Source: Xanthomonas sp. (lineage in GTDB: Bacteria; Pseudomonadota; Gammaproteobacteria; Xanthomonadales; Xanthomonadaceae). Taken from it: a stretch of 64,000 nucleotides of DNA. The stretch is taken from positions 115,136-179,135 of the forward strand of contig JADFDQ010000005.1 in the NCBI GenBank assembly GCA_018262705.1, given 5' to 3'. The notes beneath the pieces are model-generated. The model was not told where the DNA came from, made no database searches, and was given only the letters and a program-made list of their open reading frames with translations. Position numbers and translations under genes: made by a program. Shown piece after piece: positions 45,257 to 54,823 of the stretch. Position 1 is the stretch's first letter. Every line of letters starts with the position of its first letter.

Positions 45257-46060
45257 TCAATCTGCCGCGGCCAGCAGGCTTTCCAATTCTTCGAGATCGA
45301 ACCCCGCCTCCAGCCGCGCTTCGGTATTGAACGGCTTGTGCAACACACCGCTGGCGTACTCGCTCAGCAGTTCGCGAAACCGCTCGCGCGGTTCGATCCC
45401 GGCGCGCTCGCAGTGCCAGCGGTACCAGCGCGAGCCGGCGGCAACGTGGGCGATTTCTTCGCGCAGGATGATTTCTAGAATATCGGCGGTAACGTCGTCG
45501 CCCAGCCCGCGCAGTTTGACGATCATCCCCGGCGTGACGTCCAGCCCGCGCGCTTCCAATACGCGCGGCACCAGCGCCATCCGCGCTAGGCCGTCGTGCG
45601 CGGTTTTTTCGGCCATTTCCCACAGCCCGTTATGGGCATCGAAATCGCCGTAGTCGTAGCCAAGCTCGCGCAAACGTGCGCGCAGGAAATTGAAGTGCCG
45701 CGCTTCGTCATGCGCCACTTGCACCCAGTCGGCATAAAACTGCGCCGGCAGGTCGCGAAAGCGATACACCGCGTCCCACGCCAAATCCATCGCGTTGAAT
45801 TCGATATGCGCCACCGCGTGGATGAACGCGGCGCGGCCGTCCTTGCTGCCGAATCCACGCCGTGGCAATTCACGCGGATGTACCAATGTTGGCGTGGCCG
45901 GACGGCCCGGCATGTGGATCGCCTCGGGTGGCGGCGCATCATCAGGAATCGACAATTCACCGCGTGCAAACGCTTCCGCCCATTGCAGCGTCAGCGCGGG
46001 CTTGTCATCCGCCGTGGCGGCATCAAGGCAAGTGCGGGCGGCGGCGAACAGGCTGGTCAT
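45257..46060 (-). CDS. DUF455 ferritin-like protein
   Basis: 267 residues, largely helical. Candidate diiron ligands: AVAHIEFNAMD, VAHDEARHFNFL and REEIAHVAAGSRW, spaced as in ferritin-like/MiaE-like carboxylate-bridged proteins. The N-terminus and RPATPTLVHPRELPRRG are typical of DUF455. The function is not established. It follows purF by about 120 bp on the same strand. Confidence 0.8.
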   Translation of the reverse strand: MTSLFAAARTCLDAATADDKPALTLQWAEAFARGELSIPDDAPPPEAIHMPGRPATPTLVHPRELPRRGFGSKDGRAAFIHAVAHIEFNAMDLAWDAVYRFRDLPAQFYADWVQVAHDEARHFNFLRARLRELGYDYGDFDAHNGLWEMAEKTAHDGLARMALVPRVLEARGLDVTPGMIVKLRGLGDDVTADILEIILREEIAHVAAGSRWYRWHCERAGIEPRERFRELLSEYASGVLHKPFNTEARLEAGFDLEELESLLAAAD

Positions 46061-46077
46061 ACCGTGCTTTGGCTGTT

Positions 46078-46123
46078 TCCTTCTCCCTCCGGGAGAAGGT
46101 GGCGCGAAGCGCCGGATGAGGGT
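46078..46123. repeat. Palindromic intergenic repeat (GGATGAGGG family)
   Basis: CCTTCTCCC-TCC-GGGAGAAGG hairpin, then TGGCGCGAAGCGCC with its own small palindrome, then GGATGAGGG. It has the same layout as the inverted copy at 15524-15577. It lies between purF and the DUF455 gene. Confidence 0.75.
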
Positions 46124-46179
46124 TCGGAATGATGCTCGGAAGTTTTGGACGCACCGCCACCTTCCAGCTGAAGAGTGGC

Positions 46180-47649
46180 TCAGGACGCCCGCCGCCTCTT
46201 CTTCGCTTCATCCGAACGCAGTTGCTTGATGCGCTCAAAATAGTCCGGTTCGATCCCGGTGACGTACTCGCCGTTGAAACACGAACTATCGAACTTGCGG
46301 CCGGGGAATTTCGGCCCGGCCACCGCGGTTTCAAGGTCGGCCAGATCCTGATAAATCAGCCAGTCGCAGCCCAGCAGCGTTTCAATGTCCCGTTCACTGC
46401 GCCCATGCGCAACCAGCTCCTCGCTGGACGGCATGTCGATCCCGTACACGTTCGGATAGCGCACCGGCGGTGCGGCCGAGGCCAGATAGACTTTCTTCGC
46501 ACCGGCGTCGCGCGCCATCTGCACGATCTGCTTCGAGGTCGTGCCGCGCACGATCGAATCGTCGACCAGCAGCACCACTCGGTTCTTGAACTCCAGCGGG
46601 ATCGGATTGAGCTTGCGCCGCACCGATTTCGCACGTTCGCTCTGTCCGGGCATGATGAAGGTGCGGCCAACGTAGCGGTTCTTGATGAAACCCTCGCGGT
46701 ACTTCACGCCCAGCACATTGGCGATTTCCAGCGCGGAATCGCGGCTGGTGTCCGGAATTGGGATGACCACGTCGATGCCGTGATCCGGGCGAAGGCGAAG
46801 GATCTTCTCGCCCAGCGTGACGCCCATGCGCATCCGCGCTTTGTGCACCGAAATGTTTTCGATCATCGAATCCGGGCGCGCGAAATAGACGTATTCGAAG
46901 ATGCAGGAGGCGTGCTTGCCGGGCGTAGCGCACTGGCGCGCGTGCAGCTGCCCGCTTTCGGTGAGAACGATGCCTTCGCCCGGCTCGACGTCGCGCAGGC
47001 GTTCGAAACCGAGGATGTCCAGTGCCGCAGATTCGGAGGCGACCATGTATTCGTTGCCGCCGTCGACGCTGCGCTTGCCCAGCACTAGCGGGCGGATGCC
47101 GTGCGGATCGCGGAACGCAACCACGCCCAAGCCCAACACCGTGCACACCACCGCGTAGCCACCGCGCACGCGGCGGTTGACCCCTTCCAGCGCGGCGAAC
47201 ACCGCTTCCGGCGTCGGCGCGGTATGGCTGTCGAGTTCGTGCGCGAACACGTTGAGCAACACTTCCGAATCCGAACCGGTGTTGACGTTACGACGATCCT
47301 GCTCAAACACTTCGTGCCGCAGCGCTTCGGTATTGACCAGGTTGCCGTTGTGCCCGAGCGCGATACCGAACGGCGAATTCACGTAGAACGGCTGTGCCTC
47401 GTCGCTGCCCTCGCTGCCGGCGGTGGGATAGCGGCAGTGGGCAATCCCGACACGTCCACGCAGCAACGCCATCGAAGCGGGGTCGAACACGTCGCGCACC
47501 AGCCCGTTGGCCTTGTGCACGCGCAGCCGAGTGCCGTCCACGGTGGCGATGCCGGCGGCGTCCTGCCCGCGGTGCTGGAGGACGGTCAGGGCGTCATACA
47601 ACAGCCCGGCGACTTCTCCCTGGCCAACGATACCGACGATGCCGCACAT
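46180..47649 (-). CDS. purF: Amidophosphoribosyltransferase
   Basis: 489 residues. MCGIVGIVG exposes the N-terminal nucleophile Cys after Met removal (Ntn glutaminase domain). The PRPP site is [15 protein letters not shown]. It makes phosphoribosylamine, the first step of purine synthesis. It follows the SPOR protein gene by 27 bp. Confidence 0.97.
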   Translation of the reverse strand: MCGIVGIVGQGEVAGLLYDALTVLQHRGQDAAGIATVDGTRLRVHKANGLVRDVFDPASMALLRGRVGIAHCRYPTAGSEGSDEAQPFYVNSPFGIALGHNGNLVNTEALRHEVFEQDRRNVNTGSDSEVLLNVFAHELDSHTAPTPEAVFAALEGVNRRVRGGYAVVCTVLGLGVVAFRDPHGIRPLVLGKRSVDGGNEYMVASESAALDILGFERLRDVEPGEGIVLTESGQLHARQCATPGKHASCIFEYVYFARPDSMIENISVHKARMRMGVTLGEKILRLRPDHGIDVVIPIPDTSRDSALEIANVLGVKYREGFIKNRYVGRTFIMPGQSERAKSVRRKLNPIPLEFKNRVVLLVDDSIVRGTTSKQIVQMARDAGAKKVYLASAAPPVRYPNVYGIDMPSSEELVAHGRSERDIETLLGCDWLIYQDLADLETAVAGPKFPGRKFDSSCFNGEYVTGIEPDYFERIKQLRSDEAKKRRRAS

Positions 47650-47676
47650 GGCGTTGTTTCCCGAAGTTCAAGCGGA

Positions 47677-48705
47677 TCAGGGATGCGGGAGGACGTTGCC
47701 TTCCAAGTGGGCGACGGACTTGACCCGGGCCTTGAGCGCATCGGCTTCGGCGCGGTTCATGACCGGCCCAACCCGGACACGGGTCAGCCTTCCTGTACTG
47801 ATCGGCACCGTGTCGGTGAAGGCATTGAAGCCCGCACCCCGCAATTTGTCGCGCAGCGCGGTCGCGGTAGCGGCATCGGCAAACGCGCCCACTTGGACCA
47901 CGAAGCCGGTGCCGGACGGGTTGGCGGGCGGCGCAGGCGGCGGCTCGGCAGCAGCCGGTTTCGGTGCAGCCGCAGCCGTCGAGGTGGAGGCCTCAGGCTT
48001 CGCGACAGGCACGGCTGGCTTGGGGGCTGCCGTCGCAGGCTTGGCCGCAGCCACCGCTGGGGCAGTCGGCTTCGGCATCTCGACAGCAGGCTTGGGCGGA
48101 GTGGCCTGGGCGGGCGTTGCCGGCGTTGCGGCGGAAGCCGCTTCGGGTGTCGCATCGAGCGCAACGACCTTGGCCTCGACCGTCGTGCTCACCCGACCAG
48201 CACGGATACGCGCCGATTCGGCCGTGGCTTGATCGGCGAACGGTCCGACCCGCACGCGCTGAACCTCACGTCCGCCGACCTGGGTTTTTTCCCGATAGCC
48301 GGGCAGACCGACCGCACGTAGGGCCGCGATCACCTTGTCGGCATCGGCGGCGTCCTTGTAGTTGCCGAAATTGACCGCAAAATCGCCCGCAGCCACGGCC
48401 GCCAGCGGCGTCTGCGTATCCGGTTCCGGCGCGGCGTCCGGAGCCGCTGCCGCAGGCTGGCCCTGCACGGGCGCGGGCATTCCGGTCGCACCGTTGGCGG
48501 GTGTCGGTCCGGGCGCATCCAGCGGCAGCTCTTCGGTGATCGTGTCGCCGCTGCGCGCAGGTTCAGCGGGCATCCGCAGCGACACGCCGGAAACGCCGCT
48601 GTCCGGCGCCGGCCCCTTGACCAGCAGTGGCAGGAAAATCACCGCCAGCGCGATCAACACCACCGCGCCGATCAGGCGCTGTTTCAGCGAGACATCCATC
48701 GACAT
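47677..48705 (-). CDS. SPOR-domain membrane protein (DedD-like)
   Basis: 342 residues. Short cytoplasmic start, one transmembrane segment (LIGAVVLIALAVIFLPLLV at about 11-29), then two SPOR-like units: VNFGNYKDAADADKVIAALR...VRVGPFADQA at about 110-180 and FVVQVGAFADAATATALRDKL...VRVGPVMNRA at about 265-335, joined by a long Ala/Pro/Lys linker. SPOR domains bind denuded glycans at the division site. ATG at 48705 or 48699. Between folC and purF in the place of dedD. Confidence 0.88.
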   Translation of the reverse strand: MSMDVSLKQRLIGAVVLIALAVIFLPLLVKGPAPDSGVSGVSLRMPAEPARSGDTITEELPLDAPGPTPANGATGMPAPVQGQPAAAAPDAAPEPDTQTPLAAVAAGDFAVNFGNYKDAADADKVIAALRAVGLPGYREKTQVGGREVQRVRVGPFADQATAESARIRAGRVSTTVEAKVVALDATPEAASAATPATPAQATPPKPAVEMPKPTAPAVAAAKPATAAPKPAVPVAKPEASTSTAAAAPKPAAAEPPPAPPANPSGTGFVVQVGAFADAATATALRDKLRGAGFNAFTDTVPISTGRLTRVRVGPVMNRAEADALKARVKSVAHLEGNVLPHP

Positions 48706-48752
48706 GGGGCGCACACCGGAACCGCTGGGGGAGGCGAGATTATACCGATCCG

Positions 48753-50063
48753 CTATCCAAGTCGCGGGGAGGCCACCGGCGCATCGCACCAGCGCATGGC
48801 GTCTGCCGCAACATGGAACGAGCCGAACGCGAGGATTCGCTCGCCCGGCCGCGCCTGCGCCAGCGCCGCCGCGAGCGCCGTGGCCACATCCGGGTGCTGC
48901 TGGCCACGTTCGGCCGCGGTCCCTCGCAAGCGCTGCGCCAGGAAAACTGCGTCCGAATTGCGCGCCCCAGCATCGCCGACGCCGGCCAGATGCCAACCAT
49001 CGATCCCTTCGGCCAGCGCCGCGACCACGCCCGCCGCATCCTTGTCCGCCAGCGCGGCATACACCGCCTGCGTGCGTCGGCGCGGCTGCGTGCGCAGCCA
49101 GTCGGCCAACGCCTGCGCGGCCTGCGGGTTGTGGGCAACGTCGATCCACACATCGACACCATCGCGCCGGAAGCATTGCAGCCGGCCAGCCACGCATGCC
49201 AACAGCAAGCCTTGCTCAAAGGACTCGCGATCCAGCCGAATCCGCAGCGCGCGCAGCGCGGCAATCGCACAGACGGCGTTGCGCAGTTGCACCGGCGCAC
49301 CCTGCCCGTTCATGGGCATCGGCAAGTCGATCGAATAGCCGACCTCGCGCCAGCGCCACCTTTCGACCCGCTCAGGGTGATCGGAATCAACGAGGGATTC
49401 GGCAAAGAAATCGTTGCCGATCCGCCACGCCGGCGCGCCGATCGCGTAGGCGTGACGCAGCACGCTCGACGGAGGATCGTCGTCGCCCAGCACCAGCGGC
49501 TTGAACGGTCGAGCAATACCGACTTTTTCGAATCCAATGGCCTCGACGTCGTCGCCCAGCCACGCCTGATGATCGAGCGCGACTGTGGTGATGATCGCGG
49601 CATCGGCATCGACGATGTTCACCGCGTCCAGCCGCCCGCCCATGCCCACTTCCAGCACGCACAAATCAAGGGCTTCGCGTTGAAACAACCACAGCGCGCA
49701 CAGCGTGCCGTATTCGAAATAGGTCAGCGCCGTGTCGCCTCTGGCTGCTTCGACCGCTTCGAATCCATCCACCAGTGCCGCATCGCCGGCAGCCACGCCG
49801 TCGATGCGCACGCGCTCGTTGTAGCGCAGCAGATGCGGCGAGGTGTAGGCGCCCACGCGCAGGCCCTGGGCACGCGCGATGGCCTCGATGAAAGCCACTG
49901 TCGAACCCTTGCCATTGGTGCCACCGACGGTGATCACGCGCCGCGCCGGCCGCTTGAGCTCCATCTGCGCCGCAACGATGCGCACGCGCTCCAGCCCAAG
50001 CGCGATGGCGTCGGGGTGCTGGCGCCCGATGCATTCGAGCCAGTCGAAAAGCGTGCGCGACAC
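48753..50063 (-). CDS. folC: Folylpolyglutamate/dihydrofolate synthase
   Basis: 436 residues of the Mur-ligase superfamily. ATP loop VGGTNGKGSTVAFIEAI, then TSPHLLRYNERVRI and DHQAWLGDDVEAIGFEK, and C-terminal DVAHNPQAAQALADWL. Start is a GTG at 50063, 17 bases after the phosphatase stop. It makes dihydrofolate and adds Glu residues. A short piece of the coding sequence (49360-49388) matches a known type of intergenic repeat. Confidence 0.93.
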   Translation of the reverse strand: MSRTLFDWLECIGRQHPDAIALGLERVRIVAAQMELKRPARRVITVGGTNGKGSTVAFIEAIARAQGLRVGAYTSPHLLRYNERVRIDGVAAGDAALVDGFEAVEAARGDTALTYFEYGTLCALWLFQREALDLCVLEVGMGGRLDAVNIVDADAAIITTVALDHQAWLGDDVEAIGFEKVGIARPFKPLVLGDDDPPSSVLRHAYAIGAPAWRIGNDFFAESLVDSDHPERVERWRWREVGYSIDLPMPMNGQGAPVQLRNAVCAIAALRALRIRLDRESFEQGLLLACVAGRLQCFRRDGVDVWIDVAHNPQAAQALADWLRTQPRRRTQAVYAALADKDAAGVVAALAEGIDGWHLAGVGDAGARNSDAVFLAQRLRGTAAERGQQHPDVATALAAALAQARPGERILAFGSFHVAADAMRWCDAPVASPRLG

Positions 50064-50080
50064 GATGCAAGTCAGCCCGA

Positions 50081-50731
50081 TTACAGCGCGCGATGCTTGG
50101 CTTCCCCGAACAACCGGGTGTGGTGGCTGCAATCGTTGAGCCGCACGATTTCCAGCTTGTCCACCGAGGGGCCTTCCAGCAGATTGAGCGTGGCAGGTGC
50201 CTGCCGGTAGTTCCACAGGTTCGCCAGCGGCAACCCAAGTATCCGGCAGATCAGCACGCGGTTGACCGCATCGTGCGCGACCAGCAGCAGCGTGTCCTCA
50301 TCGCCCAAGCCCGCGCAGGCGCGTTCCAGCGCTGGCCAGGCGCGCGCCGCCACGTCGTTCAACGACTCGCCGCCCTGCCCCGGCATCTGCACCGTGACCG
50401 GCGCACTGCGCCAGGCTTGCAGCCGCACCGGATCGCGCTTTTCGATTTCGACCGTGGTCAGCCCTTCCCAGTCGCCGTGGCCGATTTCCAGCAAGCCGGA
50501 ATCGAACTGCAGGCGATCCTCGCGCGAGTGCCCCAGCGCCAGTCGCGCGGTTTCAGCCGCGCGCGACAGCGGTGAAGAGACGGTGCGCTCGATGCGAACG
50601 TGGGCCAGGCGCTCACCCAGCGCCTGCGCCTGTTTCTGGCCGAGCGGCGACAGCGGAATGTCCACCTGCCCCTGATAGCGGCCTTCGGCGTTCCACGGGG
50701 TTTCGCCGTGGCGGGCAAGCAGGATCTTCAT
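50081..50731 (-). CDS. Histidine phosphatase family protein (GpmB/CobC-like)
   Basis: 216 residues. RHG motif at the N-terminus (LLARHGETPWNAEGRYQGQ) supplies the phosphohistidine; ERTVSSPLSRAAETA and LLVAHDAVNRVLIC hold the other active-site residues. Substrate unclear: phosphoglycerate mutase-like, alpha-ribazole phosphatase or a nucleotide phosphatase. It lies just upstream of folC and probably heads the folC-SPOR-purF group. Confidence 0.85.
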   Translation of the reverse strand: MKILLARHGETPWNAEGRYQGQVDIPLSPLGQKQAQALGERLAHVRIERTVSSPLSRAAETARLALGHSREDRLQFDSGLLEIGHGDWEGLTTVEIEKRDPVRLQAWRSAPVTVQMPGQGGESLNDVAARAWPALERACAGLGDEDTLLLVAHDAVNRVLICRILGLPLANLWNYRQAPATLNLLEGPSVDKLEIVRLNDCSHHTRLFGEAKHRAL

Positions 50732-50832
50732 GCGCGTTCGATTCGATGGTTGGTGCGGCGCACAAGGCTAGCAGAATGCATACCCGTGGCGCGGAGGTTA
50801 TCGTAGCGTTTCCCACCATCGGGGCATCCAGC

Positions 50833-51228
50833 ATGCAGGCCGAGGGCGAATTCGAAGTCACGCGCATACCGCAAGGCGAACTCGAAGCCGGCAACGGCAC
50901 GAGCATCGGCCATTCCCGTTTCGAAAAGCGCTTCCACGGCCCACTGGACGCCACCAGCGTGGTGCACATGTTGGCAGTCATGTCCGCCACGCCCGGCTCG
51001 GGTGCCTATGTGGCCATCGAGCGCATCGACGGCAGGCTGGACGGCCGGCGCGGAAGCTTCTTCGCGCAACACAATGGGATCATGGATCGCGGCAAGCCCT
51101 CGCTGGACCTGACCGTGGTGCCGGATACCGGCACCGATGCACTCACCGGCCTGCGCGGGCGGATCGCCATCGACATTGTCGACGGCAAGCATTTCTACAC
51201 CTTCGATTACACGCTGGACGAGGCCTGA
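50833..51228 (+). CDS. DUF3224 family beta-barrel protein
   Basis: 131 residues. Typical DUF3224 layout: EGEFEVTRIPQGELE at the N-terminus, HGPLDATSVVHMLAVMSATPGSGAYVAIERIDG, FFAQHNGIMDRG and VPDTGTDALTGLRG. A small lipocalin-like fold of unknown function. An in-frame ATG at 50776 would add 19 residues before the conserved start. Confidence 0.8.
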   Translation: MQAEGEFEVTRIPQGELEAGNGTSIGHSRFEKRFHGPLDATSVVHMLAVMSATPGSGAYVAIERIDGRLDGRRGSFFAQHNGIMDRGKPSLDLTVVPDTGTDALTGLRGRIAIDIVDGKHFYTFDYTLDEA

Positions 51229-51292
51229 CCAGCGCATCCGAGGCGAAGCACCGGCATGCGCGAGCAGCATGGTCACGCACGCGTTTGTCTCC

Positions 51293-53443
51293 TCACTCCG
51301 CCGGCAACTGCAGCTCGCGCAGCAGCCGCGGCGCAGGATAGACCTTGGCCAGCAGCCAGCGCAGGTAGCGCATGTCGACGTGGATCGCGCGTTTGTAGCG
51401 CGGGTCGTACATCCAGCTGGCGCTGACCGACTCCCAGTTGGAGTCGAAGTTCAGACCGATCAAATGCCCCTGTGCATCCAGCACCGGCGAGCCGGAATTG
51501 CCGCCGGTGGTGTCGAGATTGGTCAGGAAATCGACGGTCTGGGTGCGCAGTTCGGGATCGGCTGTCGAGCCGAAGTCGGCGCGTTCGATCGCATCCAGCA
51601 GGCGCTGCGGCGCATCGAACGGCACCACGCCGGTGCTTTTTTCGACAATGCCGGCCACCGTAGTCAGCGCGCGGTAATCCACGCCATCGCGCGGGCTGAG
51701 CGTGCTGACGCGGCCAAAGCTCACGCGCAGGGTGGAATTGGCATCGGGATACACCGCACGGCCCTGCGACTGGCGGTAGGCGATCAGCGTGTGCATGTAG
51801 GCCGGGCGCAGTCGCAGCAGTTCGCCGGCACGCTGCTCGGCTTCGTCCTGCAATCTCAGCAGCGCCGGCTGCAGGGTCATTGCGGCGCGCAGCAAGGTGT
51901 CGTCGGAAGCCGCCAGTTGCGCCGCATCCTGCTTCATCGCCGCCAGTCGAGTCGACTCATCGCCCAGATGCGTGCCCGCGTACAGCGCATCGAGTCGCGT
52001 CGTCGCTTCGGCCATGTTGCTACCGAACACGGCATCGAACTCGGGCACGCGCTGCGCGGTCGGCAGCGCGAAATAGCGTTCCAGCGCAAAGCGCAGGCTC
52101 GCCTTTTCGACCTCGGGGTCATAGCGCCGCTGCAGTTGTTTGAGCCCGCCTTCGATCATCGCCTCGTCGCGCAGTTGGTAGCCGGAGTCGCGCTGCGCGT
52201 CCGGTTTCCCGTGCTCATACGCCAGCCGCTGCAGCGTCACCGCCGCGCCCAGCAGGCCCGGGCGCAGGAACGGCAGGATGAAATCGCGTTCGCGGTTGCC
52301 TTCGGCGGCATCAAGCCTGGCCTGCAACGTCAGGATCTCCGCTTGCCGCGCCTTGGCGTCGGGCTGTCTGGCCAGCCACGCCAGCATCGCCGCCTCGTCG
52401 TCGCGACGCACGCGGATCGCATCGCTGCGGTGCAGTCCTTCCAGTTCACCCTGCGCGCGCTTGAGCGTGTTCTTGTAGCTGGCCACGGTGGAGGCGTACA
52501 GCACCTCCTTGCCGGCGTTGCCCGCGGTCGCTTGGTCGACGGTGCGGATCAGGCCGTCGTACATGGCAACCCGGTTGGGCAGCAGCCAGTCGATTTGGTT
52601 GGCAAATTCGGACGCGGTGCGGTGGCGAAAGGTCACGCCCGGATAACCGGCCAGCATCGCGAAATCGCCGACCTTCACCGGCGCCGTCGACACCGTCAGC
52701 CAGGCCGGCGGCTGATAGGGCACGTTGTCCTTCGAAAACGGCGCCGGCTTGCCGTCTTTACCGACGTAGGCGCGATAGAAACTGTAGTCGCCGACGTGGC
52801 GCGGCCAGACGAAGTTGTCGATTTCGTCGCCGTAGTTGCCGATCGCAAACGGCGGCGCGTTGACCAGCCGGATGTCCTTCAATTCCAACTGCTTGATCAG
52901 GTAGAAGTCGCTGCCGTAGTACATGTCGGCCACGCTGCAGCGGTGTCCGGCGTCGGCTTCGCACTCGGCCACGGCCGCCTTTTTCGCCGCATCGACTGCA
53001 TCGAAATAGGCGCGCCCGGTTTTGCCGCGGGCGCCGTCGAGAATGCGGTCTGTGATCTTGTCGAAGCTGACCGTGACATACACCCGCGCCGCCGGCCCGG
53101 CGGAAAGTTCGTCCGCCATCGTCGCAGCGTTGAAACCGTCGCGGATCAGGTTGCGCTCCGGCGTGGAGTTGTACTGGATCGCGCCCATCGCGCAGTGGTG
53201 ATTGGTGACGATCAACCCCTGCGCCGACACGAAGCTCGCGGTGCAGCCGCCCAGCGACACCACCGCCGCCAGCGGCGCGCGGTTCAGATCGGCGAGCGCC
53301 GCCGGATCGCCCTTGAAACCCGCCGCAGCCATCTGCGTGGCAAGGCCGGGAAGCTGGGACGGCATCCACATGCCTTCATCGGCATGGACACTGCCTGCGG
53401 CAAGCGTCAGTGCGAGCGCGGCGACGATGGGGCGACGTGACAT
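51293..53443 (-). CDS. S46 family dipeptidyl peptidase
   Basis: 716 residues. Signal peptide (SRRPIVAALALTLAAGSVHA). Chymotrypsin-fold halves hold the His in LIVTNHHCAMGAIQ and the Ser in TTGGNSGSPVLDAQG (about residue 650); the intervening helical domain caps the active site. S46 enzymes (DPP7, DPP11) take dipeptides from oligopeptides in the periplasm of asaccharolytic and Xanthomonadales bacteria. Specificity (DPP7 or DPP11) is not assigned. ATG at 53443 with GGAG upstream. Confidence 0.93.
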   Translation of the reverse strand: MSRRPIVAALALTLAAGSVHADEGMWMPSQLPGLATQMAAAGFKGDPAALADLNRAPLAAVVSLGGCTASFVSAQGLIVTNHHCAMGAIQYNSTPERNLIRDGFNAATMADELSAGPAARVYVTVSFDKITDRILDGARGKTGRAYFDAVDAAKKAAVAECEADAGHRCSVADMYYGSDFYLIKQLELKDIRLVNAPPFAIGNYGDEIDNFVWPRHVGDYSFYRAYVGKDGKPAPFSKDNVPYQPPAWLTVSTAPVKVGDFAMLAGYPGVTFRHRTASEFANQIDWLLPNRVAMYDGLIRTVDQATAGNAGKEVLYASTVASYKNTLKRAQGELEGLHRSDAIRVRRDDEAAMLAWLARQPDAKARQAEILTLQARLDAAEGNRERDFILPFLRPGLLGAAVTLQRLAYEHGKPDAQRDSGYQLRDEAMIEGGLKQLQRRYDPEVEKASLRFALERYFALPTAQRVPEFDAVFGSNMAEATTRLDALYAGTHLGDESTRLAAMKQDAAQLAASDDTLLRAAMTLQPALLRLQDEAEQRAGELLRLRPAYMHTLIAYRQSQGRAVYPDANSTLRVSFGRVSTLSPRDGVDYRALTTVAGIVEKSTGVVPFDAPQRLLDAIERADFGSTADPELRTQTVDFLTNLDTTGGNSGSPVLDAQGHLIGLNFDSNWESVSASWMYDPRYKRAIHVDMRYLRWLLAKVYPAPRLLRELQLPAE

Positions 53444-53641
53444 GGCAAGGCTCCGGCAAAGCCGATTCGGCAATTAGCGAAATCGACGAAAACGTTGAAC
53501 CTTACATTCTAGCCGGTGAACCGCTCCGCCAGCCCGGACTGAGACATGAGCGAAAAAGGCGGCGGATTGACTGAACCAAATTCTGCAAGGCTTTTCCCGG
53601 GCAGCGCTAAACTACGCAGCAGTTCCCAAGGACTCACGGCC

Positions 53642-54679
53642 ATGCCGGAAGCAATGATGAAGGCGCTGGTCAAGCGCGAAGCGGGCAAGGGCATCTGGAT
53701 GGAGCAGGTTCCGGTTCCGGTTCCCGGGCCGAACGAAGTGCTGATCAAGCTTGAAAAAACCGCAATCTGCGGCACCGACCTGCACATCTACCTGTGGGAC
53801 GAGTGGAGCCAGCGTACGATCAAGCCTGGGCTGACCATCGGCCATGAATTCGTTGGCCGCATCGTTCAGATCGGCGCTGCGGTCAGCGGCTACGAGGTCG
53901 GCCAGCGCGTGTCCGCCGAAGGCCACATCGTCTGCGGCCACTGCCGCAACTGCCGCGGCGGACGCCCGCACCTGTGCCCGAACACGGTCGGCATCGGCGT
54001 CAACCGCAACGGCGCCTTCGCCGAATATCTGGTGATGCCGGTATCCAACCTGTGGCCGATTCCGGATCAAATTCCGTCCGAGCTCGCCGCCTTCTTCGAC
54101 CCCTACGGCAACGCTGCGCACTGCGCGCTCGAATTCGACGTGATCGGCGAGGACGTGCTGATCACCGGCGCCGGGCCGATCGGCGTGATCGCCGCCGGCA
54201 TCTGCAAGCACATCGGCGCACGCAACGTCGTCGTCACCGACGTCAACGATTTCCGCCTCAAGCTGGCCGCCGACATGGGCGCGACCCGCGTGGTCAACGT
54301 CGCCAACCAGTCGATCAAGGACGTGATGAAGGACCTGCACATGGAAGGCTTCGACGTCGGTCTGGAAATGAGCGGCAACCCGCGTGCGTTCAACGACATG
54401 CTCGACTGCATGTACCACGGCGGCAAGATCGCGATGCTCGGCATACAGCCCCGGGGCGCCGGCTGCGACTGGGACAAGATCATCTTCAAAGGCCTGACCG
54501 TTCAGGGCATCTACGGCCGCAAGATGTACGAGACCTGGTACAAGATGACCCAGATGGTGCTGTCCGGTTTTCCGCTGGGAAAAGTGCTCACCCACCAGTT
54601 ACCGGTCGATGAGTTCCAGAAGGGCTTCGACCTGATGGAAAGCGGCAAGGCCGGCAAGGTGGTGCTGAGCTGGAATTGA
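53642..54679 (+). CDS. tdh: L-threonine 3-dehydrogenase
   Basis: 345 residues of the zinc MDR family. Catalytic zinc: CGTDLHIY and GHEFVG; structural zinc: [18 protein letters not shown] site: [17 protein letters not shown]. It oxidises threonine to 2-amino-3-ketobutyrate, the substrate of the Kbl encoded next. In-frame ATGs at 53642, 53654 and 53657 are all possible; the last gives the E. coli-like MKALVK start. Confidence 0.96.
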   Translation: MPEAMMKALVKREAGKGIWMEQVPVPVPGPNEVLIKLEKTAICGTDLHIYLWDEWSQRTIKPGLTIGHEFVGRIVQIGAAVSGYEVGQRVSAEGHIVCGHCRNCRGGRPHLCPNTVGIGVNRNGAFAEYLVMPVSNLWPIPDQIPSELAAFFDPYGNAAHCALEFDVIGEDVLITGAGPIGVIAAGICKHIGARNVVVTDVNDFRLKLAADMGATRVVNVANQSIKDVMKDLHMEGFDVGLEMSGNPRAFNDMLDCMYHGGKIAMLGIQPRGAGCDWDKIIFKGLTVQGIYGRKMYETWYKMTQMVLSGFPLGKVLTHQLPVDEFQKGFDLMESGKAGKVVLSWN

Positions 54680-54709
54680 ACCCTCGGTTGCGCACCGGCG
54701 GCGGGGTGT

Positions 54710-54787
54710 GCCCGTGCGCGACCATCGACGGCATGGATGCCGTCGATGAGCCTACATGGATGTATTCACGGCGTGTCGCGCACGGGC
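54710..54787. repeat. Nested palindromic repeat between tdh and kbl
   Basis: Outer arms GCCCGTGCGCGAC (54710-54722) and GTCGCGCACGGGC (54775-54787) enclose an inner perfect hairpin CATCGACGGCAT-GG-ATGCCGTCGATG (54723-54748) and a single-stranded part with CCTACATGGATGTATTCACGGC. It occupies the intergenic part of an apparent two-gene operon. Confidence 0.85.
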
Positions 54788-54823
54788 AAACCCAGTCGTC
54801 GGTGCGCTGCCAAGAGAACCGAT

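Noticed and set aside
51137..53440. 767-residue plus-strand open frame
   Set aside because: It is the antisense of the S46 peptidase gene, which has clear catalytic motifs and a signal peptide.
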